Part shown: one piece after another, positions 46,612-58,119 of the stretch
Layout: each line of letters opens with the position of its first letter
Numbering within the stretch: position 1 is the first letter of the stretch
Source of the DNA: Amycolatopsis mongoliensis
Lineage (GTDB): Bacteria; Actinomycetota; Actinomycetes; Mycobacteriales; Pseudonocardiaceae
DNA length: 64,000 nt
Direction: 5' to 3'
Assembly (NCBI RefSeq): GCF_030285665.1
Contig: NZ_CP127295.1
Coordinates: forward strand, 1,550,001-1,614,000
Program-made: the position numbers and the translations under genes
The notes under the pieces: generated by a model
Seen by the model: the letters and a program-made list of their open reading frames with translations, nothing else
What the model was told of the DNA's origin: nothing
Databases searched by the model: none

Positions 46612-47728
46612 GCCCCACCCGCTGGAACTCCTTGAGGTCCGAGTAGCCCGTCTTCGCCATCGCGCGGCGGAGCGCTCCGAAGAGGTTCACCACGCCTTCC
46701 GCGTCGGACGACGGCCCGAACAGCAGGGTCTTGAGGTCGACGGCGTAGTCCGGCCCCGCGGCCACGCGCGAGCGCGGCAGCGACGGGTGCGCGGCCGCCG
46801 CCGTCCAGTACAGGCCCTGGCCGGGCGCGTCCGACGCGGCGGCCAGCGGGGAGCCCAGCATGACGGCGTCCGCGCCGCACGCGATGGCCTTCGCGATGTC
46901 GCCCGACACCGTCATGCCTCCGTCGGCGAGCACGTGCACGTAGCGGCCGCCGGTCTCGTCGAGGTAGTCGCGGCGGGCGGCCGCGGCGTCGATGATCGCG
47001 GTGGCCATCGGGACGCCGATGCCGAGGACGCGGTCGGTGCTGGTCACGCCGGGCGTGTAGCCGTGACCGACGATGACACCCGCCGCCCCGGTGCGCATGA
47101 GGTGCATCGCCGTGCGGTAGTCGCTGACGCCGCCGGCGATCACCGGCACGTCGAGGCGGCCGATGAAGTCCTTGAGGTTCAGCGGCTCGGCGTCGCGCAC
47201 CACGTGCTCGGCGGAGATGATCGTGCCCTGCACGACGAGGATCTCGACGCCGGCCGAGATCAGGTCCGGGGTCAGCTCGGCGGCGTGCTGCGGGCTGACC
47301 CGCGCCGCGACCGTGACGCCGGACTCGCGGACCGTCTTGATCGCCTCGGTCAGCAGGTCGAGCCGGATCGGCGCGGCGTGCAGCTCCTGCAGCACCCGCC
47401 CGACCGCGGTCGGGTCCTCGAGGTCCTCGGCCGCGCGGACCAGCTGGAAGATGGCGTCCTCGACGTTCGCGTGCCGCGCCCAGAGCCCTTCGGCGTTGAG
47501 CACGCCCAGGCCACCCAGCTCGCCGACGGCGACCGCGGTGCCGGGCGAGACGATCGCGTCGGTCGGGTGCGTGACGAGCGGCAGGTCGAAGCGGTAAGCG
47601 TCGATCTGCCAGGAGGTGGACACCACCGAAGACGACCGGGTCCGCCGCGACGGCACGATCTCGACGTCGTCGAGGTCATAAGCCCGCCGCGCGGTGCGGC
47701 CCATCCCGATCTCGACCAGGTCCCGCAC
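46595..47728 (-). CDS. guaB3: GuaB3 family IMP dehydrogenase-related protein
   Basis: 377 residues, without CBS domains. The TIM-barrel and flap resemble IMPDH ([32 protein letters not shown]), but the catalytic loop is GHGYTPGVTSTDRVLGIGVPMATA, lacking the active-site Cys of true IMPDH. This is typical of the GuaB3 branch, for which a GMP reductase-type activity has been proposed. GTG with GGAGG 6 nt upstream. Confidence 0.92.
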   Translation of the reverse strand: MRDLVEIGMGRTARRAYDLDDVEIVPSRRTRSSSVVSTSWQIDAYRFDLPLVTHPTDAIVSPGTAVAVGELGGLGVLNAEGLWARHANVEDAIFQLVRAAEDLEDPTAVGRVLQELHAAPIRLDLLTEAIKTVRESGVTVAARVSPQHAAELTPDLISAGVEILVVQGTIISAEHVVRDAEPLNLKDFIGRLDVPVIAGGVSDYRTAMHLMRTGAAGVIVGHGYTPGVTSTDRVLGIGVPMATAIIDAAAARRDYLDETGGRYVHVLADGGMTVSGDIAKAIACGADAVMLGSPLAAASDAPGQGLYWTAAAAHPSLPRSRVAAGPDYAVDLKTLLFGPSSDAEGVVNLFGALRRAMAKTGYSDLKEFQRVGLTVRR

Positions 47729-47932
47729 GTGAAGCCTCCTCCGACGACGACAATCTGCCGTGCCCCATTGTCGCTAGTCCGCGTGGGTGACCCGCGCACG
47801 GGGGTTGGAACAGCGCTTTCCCCGGCGTCCGTGCCACCCCGGCGGCGGCAGACCTGCACGGCCTGGACCTCCCGCCCGACGGCCGAGATCTCGATCCCGA
47901 CCTCGGTACCCCCGCGAGATGTCGAGCCGGGG

Positions 47933-48460
47933 TCACACCCGCACGAACACGACGACCGGCGCGAGCAGGGCACCCAGGGCCAGTGCCAGCCAGGTCGCCA
48001 CCGGTGGGTAGACGTTCAGCCGGACCGCGCCGAAGTAGACCGCGCCCAGGGCGAGCAGGGCCGCGCAGATCAGCAGCACCGGCCGCACCACGCCCGGCCG
48101 CAGGTCGATCACGCCGCCGCCGGCGCGGAGGTAGGCGATGCTGCCGTCCGCCGTCGAGACGTCGAGCGCGACCGGCTGCCCGGCGGGCAGATCGAGGTCG
48201 GGGCCGACGGCGGTGACGCGGTAGAGCCGGTTCCCCGCGTCGACCGCGATGGTGTGGCTCACCGCGTCTTCGTCACCACCGACCGGGAGCGCTCCCTGCT
48301 CGTGGGACACGATGTGCCCTTCGACGCGGTAGGTGGGCGCGTCCCGGCCGGCCAGCACCTGGCACATCAGGCAGACGATCCCGCCGAGGAACAGGGACAC
48401 GAGCGCGACGGCCGTGAAGAACACCTTGCGCAGCACGCGCGTGAAGCGGCTGACCGTCAT
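47933..48460 (-). CDS. Membrane protein of unknown function
   Basis: 175 residues: one N-terminal transmembrane helix (about 14-36), a soluble beta-rich domain of about 85 residues (YRVEGHIVSHEQGALPVGG...) and two C-terminal helices. Family not recognised. Between guaB3 and guaB2. Confidence 0.75.
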   Translation of the reverse strand: MTVSRFTRVLRKVFFTAVALVSLFLGGIVCLMCQVLAGRDAPTYRVEGHIVSHEQGALPVGGDEDAVSHTIAVDAGNRLYRVTAVGPDLDLPAGQPVALDVSTADGSIAYLRAGGGVIDLRPGVVRPVLLICAALLALGAVYFGAVRLNVYPPVATWLALALGALLAPVVVFVRV

Positions 48461-48646
48461 GCCGTTCAGTGCACACTAAAGTGGCCACGCAAGGCGATAG
48501 GCCGATTACCGTAAGCACTGTGGGTCACGGTGACTCAGCGGGAAACCCGCACTTCGGACCGGTCCGAGGTGCGTGTTCCACTGCTTCCGGTAGCCGAAGG
48601 GCCTATCGCGTCATGGCACAGTGAGGGCCTCGACGGACACCCCGGA

Positions 48647-50743
<2,097 letters not shown>

Positions 50744-51676
50744 CTACTGGCCGGCGCCGACGCTCTGCTGACCGGCGGACTCGCTGCGTCCCGTGTTCGT
50801 GCCGGGGTCGTTGCCGCTCGCGGCCGTGCTGGTCGGCGGCGGCTCGGTGGTCGGCGGGGGCGGCGTGGTGGTCGGCGGGGGCGTCGGGGTCGGCGTGCCG
50901 GTGCCCGGCAGGCTGGTGGTGCCGCTGCCGCTGCCCGGGATGGACGTCGCCGAGCCGGCCGGCGGCACCTGCGTCGACGAGGCTCCGGGCGGGACCTGCG
51001 GCGAAGTGGTCTGGGTCGGGCCCTGGACCGGCGCGTCCGGGTTCTTCAGCTGCGCGGCGAGCTGCCGGTGCTGCTCCATCAACTGGTCACGGTTGTCCTC
51101 GTCGCTGACCTGCGACAGGGCGGCCTGGGCGGCGTCGAGGGCTTCGCGAGCGGCGTCGAGGTTGCCGCCGGCGATGGCCAGGTTCGCCTTCTCGAGGTCG
51201 AGCTTCGCGTTCGCGGCGGCCTCGACCGAGCGGGTGTGATCGGAGTACAGGACCTTCGCCAGGCCCCACAGGGTGTCGCCGGGTTGTGCGGAGCGCGCGG
51301 CCAGCCCGGTGCCGGTGAACGCGATCGCCAGCACGGCGGCGGCGACGGCGACCGGGACGAGCAGCCTGCGGCGGCGTCCGCTCGAAGCGTGTTGTTTCGC
51401 GAGACTCGCGGTGGTGACGGTCCGCACGGCGGTGTCGACGTCGACCAGCTCGGCCAGTGGCTCACTGTCGATGTCTCTTCGCCACGCCACCAGCAACGCG
51501 TTGAGCTCCTGGTCGCCGAGACCGTCGGCCAGCGCCGGGTCGGATCCACCGAGAGCGTCGAGCAGCGCGTCGTCCGCTTGGACCGCCGACAGGTCGGCGG
51601 CGAACTCCGCCTCCGACGACGACAATCCACTACCGAAGACGTCGTCCGGCTCGTAACCCTTCTCGTGACCGGTCAC
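50744..51676 (-). CDS. rsdA: Anti-sigma-D factor RsdA
   Basis: 310 residues. N-terminal cytoplasmic sigma-binding region (DLSAVQADDALLDALGG...LNALLVAWRRDIDSEPL), one transmembrane helix (about 106-127) and an extracellular Pro/Thr/Ser-rich tail. Starts GTG immediately after the sigD stop; the upstream AGGAGGTGATC is a full-length complement of the 16S 3' end. Known mycobacterial RsdA restrains SigD until it is degraded; the same role is inferred. Confidence 0.9.
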   Translation of the reverse strand: MTGHEKGYEPDDVFGSGLSSSEAEFAADLSAVQADDALLDALGGSDPALADGLGDQELNALLVAWRRDIDSEPLAELVDVDTAVRTVTTASLAKQHASSGRRRRLLVPVAVAAAVLAIAFTGTGLAARSAQPGDTLWGLAKVLYSDHTRSVEAAANAKLDLEKANLAIAGGNLDAAREALDAAQAALSQVSDEDNRDQLMEQHRQLAAQLKNPDAPVQGPTQTTSPQVPPGASSTQVPPAGSATSIPGSGSGTTSLPGTGTPTPTPPPTTTPPPPTTEPPPTSTAASGNDPGTNTGRSESAGQQSVGAGQ

Positions 51677-52249
51677 TCAGATCACCTCCTCCGCGGCCAG
51701 GACCTTTCTCAGCCGCGCGAGGGCGCGGTGCTGGGCGACGCGGACGGCGCCGGGGGTCGACCCCACGGCGTCCGCGGTCTCTTCCGCCGACAGTCCGACG
51801 ACCACCCTCAGCACCACGATCTCCCGCTGCTTGTCCGGCAGCACCTGCAACAACTGGGACATCCGCTCGTTCAGCTCACCTTGCAGCGCCCGCTGCTCGG
51901 GCCCGACCCCGCCCTCGACCTCGTCGGGGATCTCGGCCACCGGTTCGGCCCGGTTGCGCGCCGCGGCGCGGTGCGCGTCGGCCACCTTGTGCTGGGCGAT
52001 CCCGTAGACGAAGGCCAGGAACGGACGGCCTTGATCGCGGTACGAGGGCAATGCCGTTAGCACCGCGAGACACACCTCCTGCGCAACGTCGTCCGCCGAA
52101 GCGAACGATCGCTCCTGCCTGCCAACCCGAGCGCGGCAATACCGCACTACCAGTGGACGGATAGCAGCCAGCAGCCGCTCCACCGCCTGGGGATCTCCCT
52201 CGACAGCAGCGGCGACCGGTTCATCCAGTCCATCCCCCACATTGGCCAT
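51677..52249 (-). CDS. sigD: ECF sigma factor SigD
   Basis: 190 residues. Sigma-70 region 2 (RPLVVRYCRARVGRQERSFASADDVAQEVCLAVLTALPSYRDQGRPFLAFVYGIAQHKVADAHR) and region 4 (LLQVLPDKQREIVVLRVVVGLSAEETADAVGSTPGAVRVAQHRALARLRKVL). ATG at 52249 fits orthologue length; the frame remains open further upstream without a better RBS. Coupled to rsdA. Confidence 0.93.
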   Translation of the reverse strand: MANVGDGLDEPVAAAVEGDPQAVERLLAAIRPLVVRYCRARVGRQERSFASADDVAQEVCLAVLTALPSYRDQGRPFLAFVYGIAQHKVADAHRAAARNRAEPVAEIPDEVEGGVGPEQRALQGELNERMSQLLQVLPDKQREIVVLRVVVGLSAEETADAVGSTPGAVRVAQHRALARLRKVLAAEEVI

Positions 52250-52562
52250 CGCAGACAACAGTCCCAGTGTTACGCGTAGGTGTGCAAAGAACCCGGCCCG
52301 TGGTCGCCTCCACCGCACGCCGGTGACCGCTACCGTACCTTCGGCCCGCTTCGGACCGGCGCGCGCGGTGTTCCCCGGCGCGCCGCACCGTCCGGCGGCG
52401 AGAAAATACGGATTATCGTGCAGACCCGTGGTCGACATCGCCGATTCAACGAGCGAACGGCGTCACGGGTACGAGATCCGTCGGAGGGACGGGTGCCGGG
52501 GCGGGGGTCCGCCCCGGGGGCTGCCCAGGAGGGCGCCGGAGTGTGATGGGGACCACACAGGT
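52250..52562. other. Intergenic region upstream of sigD
   Basis: About 310 bases between the bldM terminator and sigD. No gene with an RBS is seen. It should carry the sigD promoter; no recognised motif could be fixed. Confidence 0.5.
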
Positions 52563-52591
52563 ACGGGCCAGGGCGGTGCGCCCTGGCCCGT
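52563..52591 (-). terminator. Terminator downstream of bldM
   Basis: Perfect 12-bp stem ACGGGCCAGGGC with a GGTGC loop, flanked by a second, outer ACAGGT...ACCTGT pairing; 53 bases past the bldM stop on the minus strand. Confidence 0.75.
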
Positions 52592-52643
52592 CGTCACCTG
52601 TATTCCGGCCGTGTCAGGATCGAGGAGAAGCCGCGGGGACGGG

Positions 52644-53240
52644 TCAGCTGACCAGGCCGCGACGGAAGCCGTGCGCCACGGCCTGCGCGCGGTCGCGCAC
52701 GCCGAGCTTGCGGAACAGCCGCCGGGCGTGGGTCTTGACCGTGTCCTCGGACAGGTACAGCTCGCGGCCGATCTGGCCGTTGCTCTTGCCCTGGCTCATC
52801 CCACGGAGCACCTGAAGCTCGCGCTCGGTCAGCTGGACGCCCGGGTCGGACGGCTGACGGGGCGCGGGCACCGAGGTGCTCGCCAGGGTGTGCGCCAGTG
52901 CGGCGACCAGCTCCGGCCGGGACGCGTCCCAGCGGAGGTAGCCACGGGCACCGCCGGCGATCGCGGCGGCGATGCTGCCCGCGTCGTCCGGGGCGCCGAA
53001 GACGATGACGTTCGCCTGGGGGTTCGCGGAGACGAGCCGTCGAGTGGCTTCGACACCTGTCGGAACCGCGCGTTGCGTTCCGACCAGCACGACATCGACG
53101 GGCTGACGGGAGTACCGGGCCAGCAGCTCGTCACCGTGCGCTACGCAGTCGATGCGACTGACCCCAGGGACCGCGGACATCACTCGGGTGAGCCCTTCAC
53201 GGACACTGCGTCGGTCGTCGCAGATCAAGACCGTCGTCAC
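52644..53240 (-). CDS. bldM: BldM-like orphan response regulator lacking the phospho-acceptor Asp
   Basis: 198 residues. The C-terminal LuxR HTH is very close to Streptomyces BldM (GMSQGKSNGQIGRELYLSEDTVKTHARRLFRKLGVRDRAQAVAHGFRRGLVS), and the position between sigD and whiB-type genes fits bldM synteny. The receiver keeps the acidic pair (CDD, 7-9), but residue 54, the conserved Asp, is Gly (VVLVGTQRAVP), so phosphorylation there is impossible. BldM already works without classical phosphorylation in Streptomyces. GTG with GGAAGG 7 nt upstream. Confidence 0.9.
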   Translation of the reverse strand: MTTVLICDDRRSVREGLTRVMSAVPGVSRIDCVAHGDELLARYSRQPVDVVLVGTQRAVPTGVEATRRLVSANPQANVIVFGAPDDAGSIAAAIAGGARGYLRWDASRPELVAALAHTLASTSVPAPRQPSDPGVQLTERELQVLRGMSQGKSNGQIGRELYLSEDTVKTHARRLFRKLGVRDRAQAVAHGFRRGLVS

Positions 53241-53371
53241 GGGGTTTCCTTCCTGCAGCCGGGTGACATTCCACTTCCCCTATCGGACGCTTTAGCCCGA
53301 ACCTTGACACGATCCGGTGGCTTTTTTTGAAGTTTCTTAGCCCGGATGCCGGAACACCCCATTCCGACGGC

Positions 53372-54229
53372 TCAACCACCCGGGACGGGGACCCATGGTG
53401 ATTCGCCCGCGATCCTCCTCCCGCAAGGATCTGCGCTTCGTAACACTGCGTGCAACACCTCTGCCACTCTGAATCGATACTCCTCGGCGTGTCCTGGGCG
53501 CAGATCGGCCATGACGAGGGCAGCCGGCCACAAAAGTGAAAGCAGTTCGCATTTCTCGGCCGTCGCCATTGCGTTTCCGACAAGAGCGTCCGAAATCTCC
53601 CGGTGATCGGGAGCCCCGGCGGCCCGCAGGGCCACGGCCAGCACGATCCCGGATTTCACCGCGTGCCGCCGCGCACCGCGCGCCCGGGCCGTTTCGAATG
53701 CGCGCTCGGCGTGCGGGACGGCGGCGGCGCCCTGACCTGCGGCGAGCTCGATCTCGGCGCCGACCCAGCCGCCGCGGACGCGGGTTCGCCACCGAGCGTC
53801 CTCCTCGCCGGCCCGGGCCGCGAGCCTGCGGGCGGCCCGGAGCCGCCCGAGGGCGAGGTTGTCGGCGGCCAGGCCGAGGAGGGCGTCGGCCCTGGCGCCT
53901 GCGGCGTCGAGGCCGTCGGGGTCGGGATCGCCGCCGTCGAGGTGGGCCGCCTTCGCGAAGGCCTCGCCGTCGAGGGCCCGAGCTTCGCGGTGACCTCCCA
54001 GCTGCCGCCGGTGCGCGGCGAGGGTGCTGGCGGCCAGGGAAGCGAGGAGTGGGTCGGTCCCGGCCCTGAGAACCTCCAGGAGAGCCGCGGCGGCGGCGTA
54101 GCGCCCCTGGGCGCCGAGGACGATCGCAGCGAGCAGCCGCGCCCTGGGGGTGCCGGCGCCGCGCGTGACGGCGGGATCGGGCAGCGGGTCGCTCCCGAAC
54201 GCGGCGGCCCGGAGGGCGGGTTCGTGCAC
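53372..54229 (-). CDS. Helical TPR-like conserved protein beside whiB3
   Basis: 285 residues, almost entirely Ala/Arg/Leu-rich helices resembling tetratricopeptide repeats (LLAAIVLGAQGRYAAAAALLEVLRAG; ALLGLAADNLALGRLRAARRLAARAG; AGQGAAAVPHAERAFETARARG). Corresponds in position and size to the conserved hypothetical gene between sigD and whiB3 of Mycobacterium. GTG start with AAAGGA upstream. Function unknown. Confidence 0.82.
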   Translation of the reverse strand: MHEPALRAAAFGSDPLPDPAVTRGAGTPRARLLAAIVLGAQGRYAAAAALLEVLRAGTDPLLASLAASTLAAHRRQLGGHREARALDGEAFAKAAHLDGGDPDPDGLDAAGARADALLGLAADNLALGRLRAARRLAARAGEEDARWRTRVRGGWVGAEIELAAGQGAAAVPHAERAFETARARGARRHAVKSGIVLAVALRAAGAPDHREISDALVGNAMATAEKCELLSLLWPAALVMADLRPGHAEEYRFRVAEVLHAVLRSADPCGRRIAGESPWVPVPGG

Positions 54230-54293
54230 CCGTCCTTTCTAGCGGGTCCCACCGACAGAATCATGATCGAACCCGGCGGCGCGCGGGATCGGC

Positions 54294-55301
54294 TCAGCGG
54301 CGCCCGCCGACCAGGACGTGCTCGATCCGGTCCGCGGCTCCCGGCAGGTCGGTCAGCAGCTCCACCTTGTCCGGCAACCCCGCCGGGTCCCACCCCGGCC
54401 CGCACGCGAACAGCCGGCTCCGCTGCCGCCCTCGCGAGACCCGCGCGAACAACCGCGTGTCCGCCACCCCGCGCCGGTGCGCCCACAGCACGACGGCCGC
54501 CGGCGCGCTCCGGCGCACCGCCACCGCCAAGACCTCCGCCGGCAGCGGCACCCCGAACAGCTGGGCCCCGATCCGCCGGCCGGCCAGCGAGGCCGCCAGC
54601 GCGTACATCGGCATCGAGTCGCGCTCCTCCGGGACGCACCCCAGCAGCACCGGGCGCGTGTTGCGCGGCTCGTCGAGCACCGGGGTCGCGCGGACCAGCG
54701 CCGCGAACACGCACTCCGCCAGCAGGTACTCGACCTCCGCGCCCGCACTCGCGCCGCGCCAGCGGGCGCCCAGCGCCGACAGCACCGGCTCGATCACGCC
54801 GGCCCACGCCGGGAGCACGCCGAGCTCGCCGATCGTGTCCGCGAGCATGCGCTGGACCGCGCCGACGTCCATCGCGAGCGCCGCCGTGCTCAGGCGGCGG
54901 GCCAGGCGGGAGCGGACCTCGAGGCCGTCGTCGGCGACACCGGCCCCGGGCGGTTCCTCGGGCTCCTCCGGCTGGGGCGGGCCCGACCGCGGCATCTGCT
55001 CGAGGGCGTAGCGCGCGGCCTCGGCCGTCGACGCGCCGCTCAGCAACGCGCGCTGCATCAGTTCGAGCCGGCCGATGTCGGAGCTGCCGTAGCGGCGGTG
55101 CCGGCCGTCGGTGTGCCGGCTGGGGCCGAGCCCGTAGCGGCGGTCCCAGGTTCGGAGGGTGGACGGGGCGACCCCGAGCCGGCGGGCGACCGAGGCCACC
55201 GGCAGGGTGGGTTCTTCGGTGCCCGACCCAGCTCCCACGAGGCTCAATATCCAGGCACTCAGCGGAGTCGGCAACCGGAGGCGAAACCCCTGCTCACACA
55301 T
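54294..55301 (-). CDS. MerR family regulator with B12-binding-type C-terminal domain
   Basis: About 335 residues. MerR HTH (LPVASVARRLGVAPSTLRTWDRRYGLGPSRHTDGRHRRYGSSDIGRLELMQRALLSG), then a helical domain and a Rossmann-like domain as in CarH-type B12-dependent photoreceptors. The typical DxHxxG of B12-binding proteins is not obvious, so ligand binding is uncertain. Start poorly defined; ATG at 55301 used, others downstream possible. Divergent from whiB3. Confidence 0.8.
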   Translation of the reverse strand: MCEQGFRLRLPTPLSAWILSLVGAGSGTEEPTLPVASVARRLGVAPSTLRTWDRRYGLGPSRHTDGRHRRYGSSDIGRLELMQRALLSGASTAEAARYALEQMPRSGPPQPEEPEEPPGAGVADDGLEVRSRLARRLSTAALAMDVGAVQRMLADTIGELGVLPAWAGVIEPVLSALGARWRGASAGAEVEYLLAECVFAALVRATPVLDEPRNTRPVLLGCVPEERDSMPMYALAASLAGRRIGAQLFGVPLPAEVLAVAVRRSAPAAVVLWAHRRGVADTRLFARVSRGRQRSRLFACGPGWDPAGLPDKVELLTDLPGAADRIEHVLVGGRR

Positions 55302-55447
55302 CCGGGGGATGCCTAACGGCTGAATCGAACCGAATCGCTTGAACAACTATTGGCGCGCTTCTAACGTTACCGCCGTTGCACCGAATGGAGTATCGGCACC
55401 ACAGCAGAGCAGCTAGCGGCATCGACCGATTGACGGAGGCGGTCAGG

Positions 55448-55750
55448 ATGGCAGACACGCGCAGGCTCCCAGGACCCAACGCCGACATGTGGGACTGGCA
55501 GCTCGAAGGGTCGTGCCGGGGGATGGACAGCGCGTCCTTCTTTCACCCGGACGGCGAGCGCGGCCCGGCGCGGGCACGGCGGGAGGCCAGGGCTAAGGCG
55601 GTCTGCCTGAGCTGCCCCGTCCTGGAGATGTGCCGCAGTCACGCACTGGCGGTGCACGAGCCCTACGGGATCTGGGGCGGGCTTTCGGAGTCCGAACGCG
55701 AGCACCTCATCAAGTCCGACAAACGCGCGCTCAGCATGTCCGGCGGCTGA
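55448..55750 (+). CDS. whiB3: WhiB3 family iron-sulfur regulator
   Basis: 100 residues. Four cluster cysteines: CRGMDSASFFHPDGERGPARARREARAKAVCLSCPVLEMC (CX28-30CxxCX5C), and the GIWGGLSESERE beta-turn. N-terminus LPGPNADMWDWQLEGSC closely matches mycobacterial WhiB3, and synteny agrees. WhiB proteins bind sigma region 4 and sense redox/NO. ATG with GGAGG 8 nt upstream. Confidence 0.94.
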   Translation: MADTRRLPGPNADMWDWQLEGSCRGMDSASFFHPDGERGPARARREARAKAVCLSCPVLEMCRSHALAVHEPYGIWGGLSESEREHLIKSDKRALSMSGG

Positions 55751-55764
55751 GCGGCCACAGACAT

Positions 55765-55798
55765 CGGAGGGCGGCACCGGGTGGGGTGCCGCCCTCCG
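55765..55798 (+). terminator. Terminator of whiB3
   Basis: 14-bp stem CGGAGGGCGGCACC and complement with a six-base loop, 15 bases after the whiB3 stop. Confidence 0.75.
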
Positions 55799-55815
55799 TG
55801 CTTTCGGACGCGGAA

Positions 55816-55847
55816 CGGGGCGGCACCCCTTGAGGGATGCCGCCCCG
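55816..55847 (-). terminator. Terminator of groEL1
   Basis: Ten-base stem CGGGGCGGCA / TGCCGCCCCG with an internal CCCC/GAGGG pairing, just after the groEL stop on the minus strand. Confidence 0.7.
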
Positions 55848-55864
55848 CTTCGTGGGAAAACGCG

Positions 55865-57490
<1,626 letters not shown>

Positions 57491-57520
57491 TTACCTTTCG
57501 GTGGGTCCAGAACGCAAGAA

Positions 57521-57555
57521 CGCCCCGCTCCCCGGCTTGTGCGGGGCCCGGGGCG
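57521..57555 (-). terminator. Hairpin between groES and groEL1 (possible attenuating terminator)
   Basis: CGCCCCG / CGGGGCG outer stem with inner GC pairing in the 97-base gap between the two genes. On the minus strand it is followed by TTCTTG. It may reduce groEL transcription or stabilise groES mRNA. Confidence 0.5.
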
Positions 57556-57575
57556 TCATGCGCTGCGAGCGGACG

Positions 57576-57869
57576 TCAGTTGATGACGGCCAGCACGTCG
57601 CGGGCGGACAGGATGAGGTAGTCCTCACCGTTGTACTTGACCTCGGTGCCGCCGTACTTGGAGTAGATGACGACGTCGCCGACGTTCACGTCCAGCGGGA
57701 CGCGGTTGCCCTTGTCGTCGATCCGGCCCGGGCCCACGGCCAGAACCTTGCCCTCCTGGGGCTTCTCCTTGGCGGTGTCGGGGATGACGAGGCCGGAAGC
57801 GGTCGTCTCCTCGGCCTCGCTCGTCTGGACAACGATCTTGTCCTCGAGCGGCTTGATGTTCACGCTCAC
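57576..57869 (-). CDS. groES: Co-chaperonin GroES
   Basis: 97 residues. [47 protein letters not shown] and [38 protein letters not shown] at 57869 is chosen because GGAGG lies 8 nt upstream; an earlier GTG 15 bases up contains that RBS. Lid of the GroEL1 chamber; CIRCE element upstream. Confidence 0.97.
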   Translation of the reverse strand: MSVNIKPLEDKIVVQTSEAEETTASGLVIPDTAKEKPQEGKVLAVGPGRIDDKGNRVPLDVNVGDVVIYSKYGGTEVKYNGEDYLILSARDVLAVIN

Positions 57870-57966
57870 CGGGTTGACCTCCACGGTCGTCGAAAGCGTT
57901 GGCAGGATGTGGTTACGGCTCTACCACCCCCGCCGTCGCGGGTGCCGGGGCTGTCGGGCCGTGCGA

Positions 57967-57993
57967 TTAGCACTCTAGCCACGGGAGTGCCAG
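57967..57993. promoter_or_regulatory. CIRCE element (HrcA operator) upstream of groES
   Basis: TTAGCACTC-N9-GAGTGCCAG, consensus TTAGCACTC-N9-GAGTGCTAA: perfect left arm, two mismatches at the outer end of the right arm. About 98 bp upstream of groES; HrcA repression under non-heat conditions is inferred. Confidence 0.9.
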
Positions 57994-58119
57994 CCGTGCA
58001 ACCAGGGTCCACCCGAAGGTTCACGTCCCTCGCTCTTCGGCAGGTCGGACGCGACTCTTACCCCCGGCGTGAGTTTCTGGTTAGGTTCTCACCGTCTGGC
58101 ACCTGAACCCTGGGGGTTT

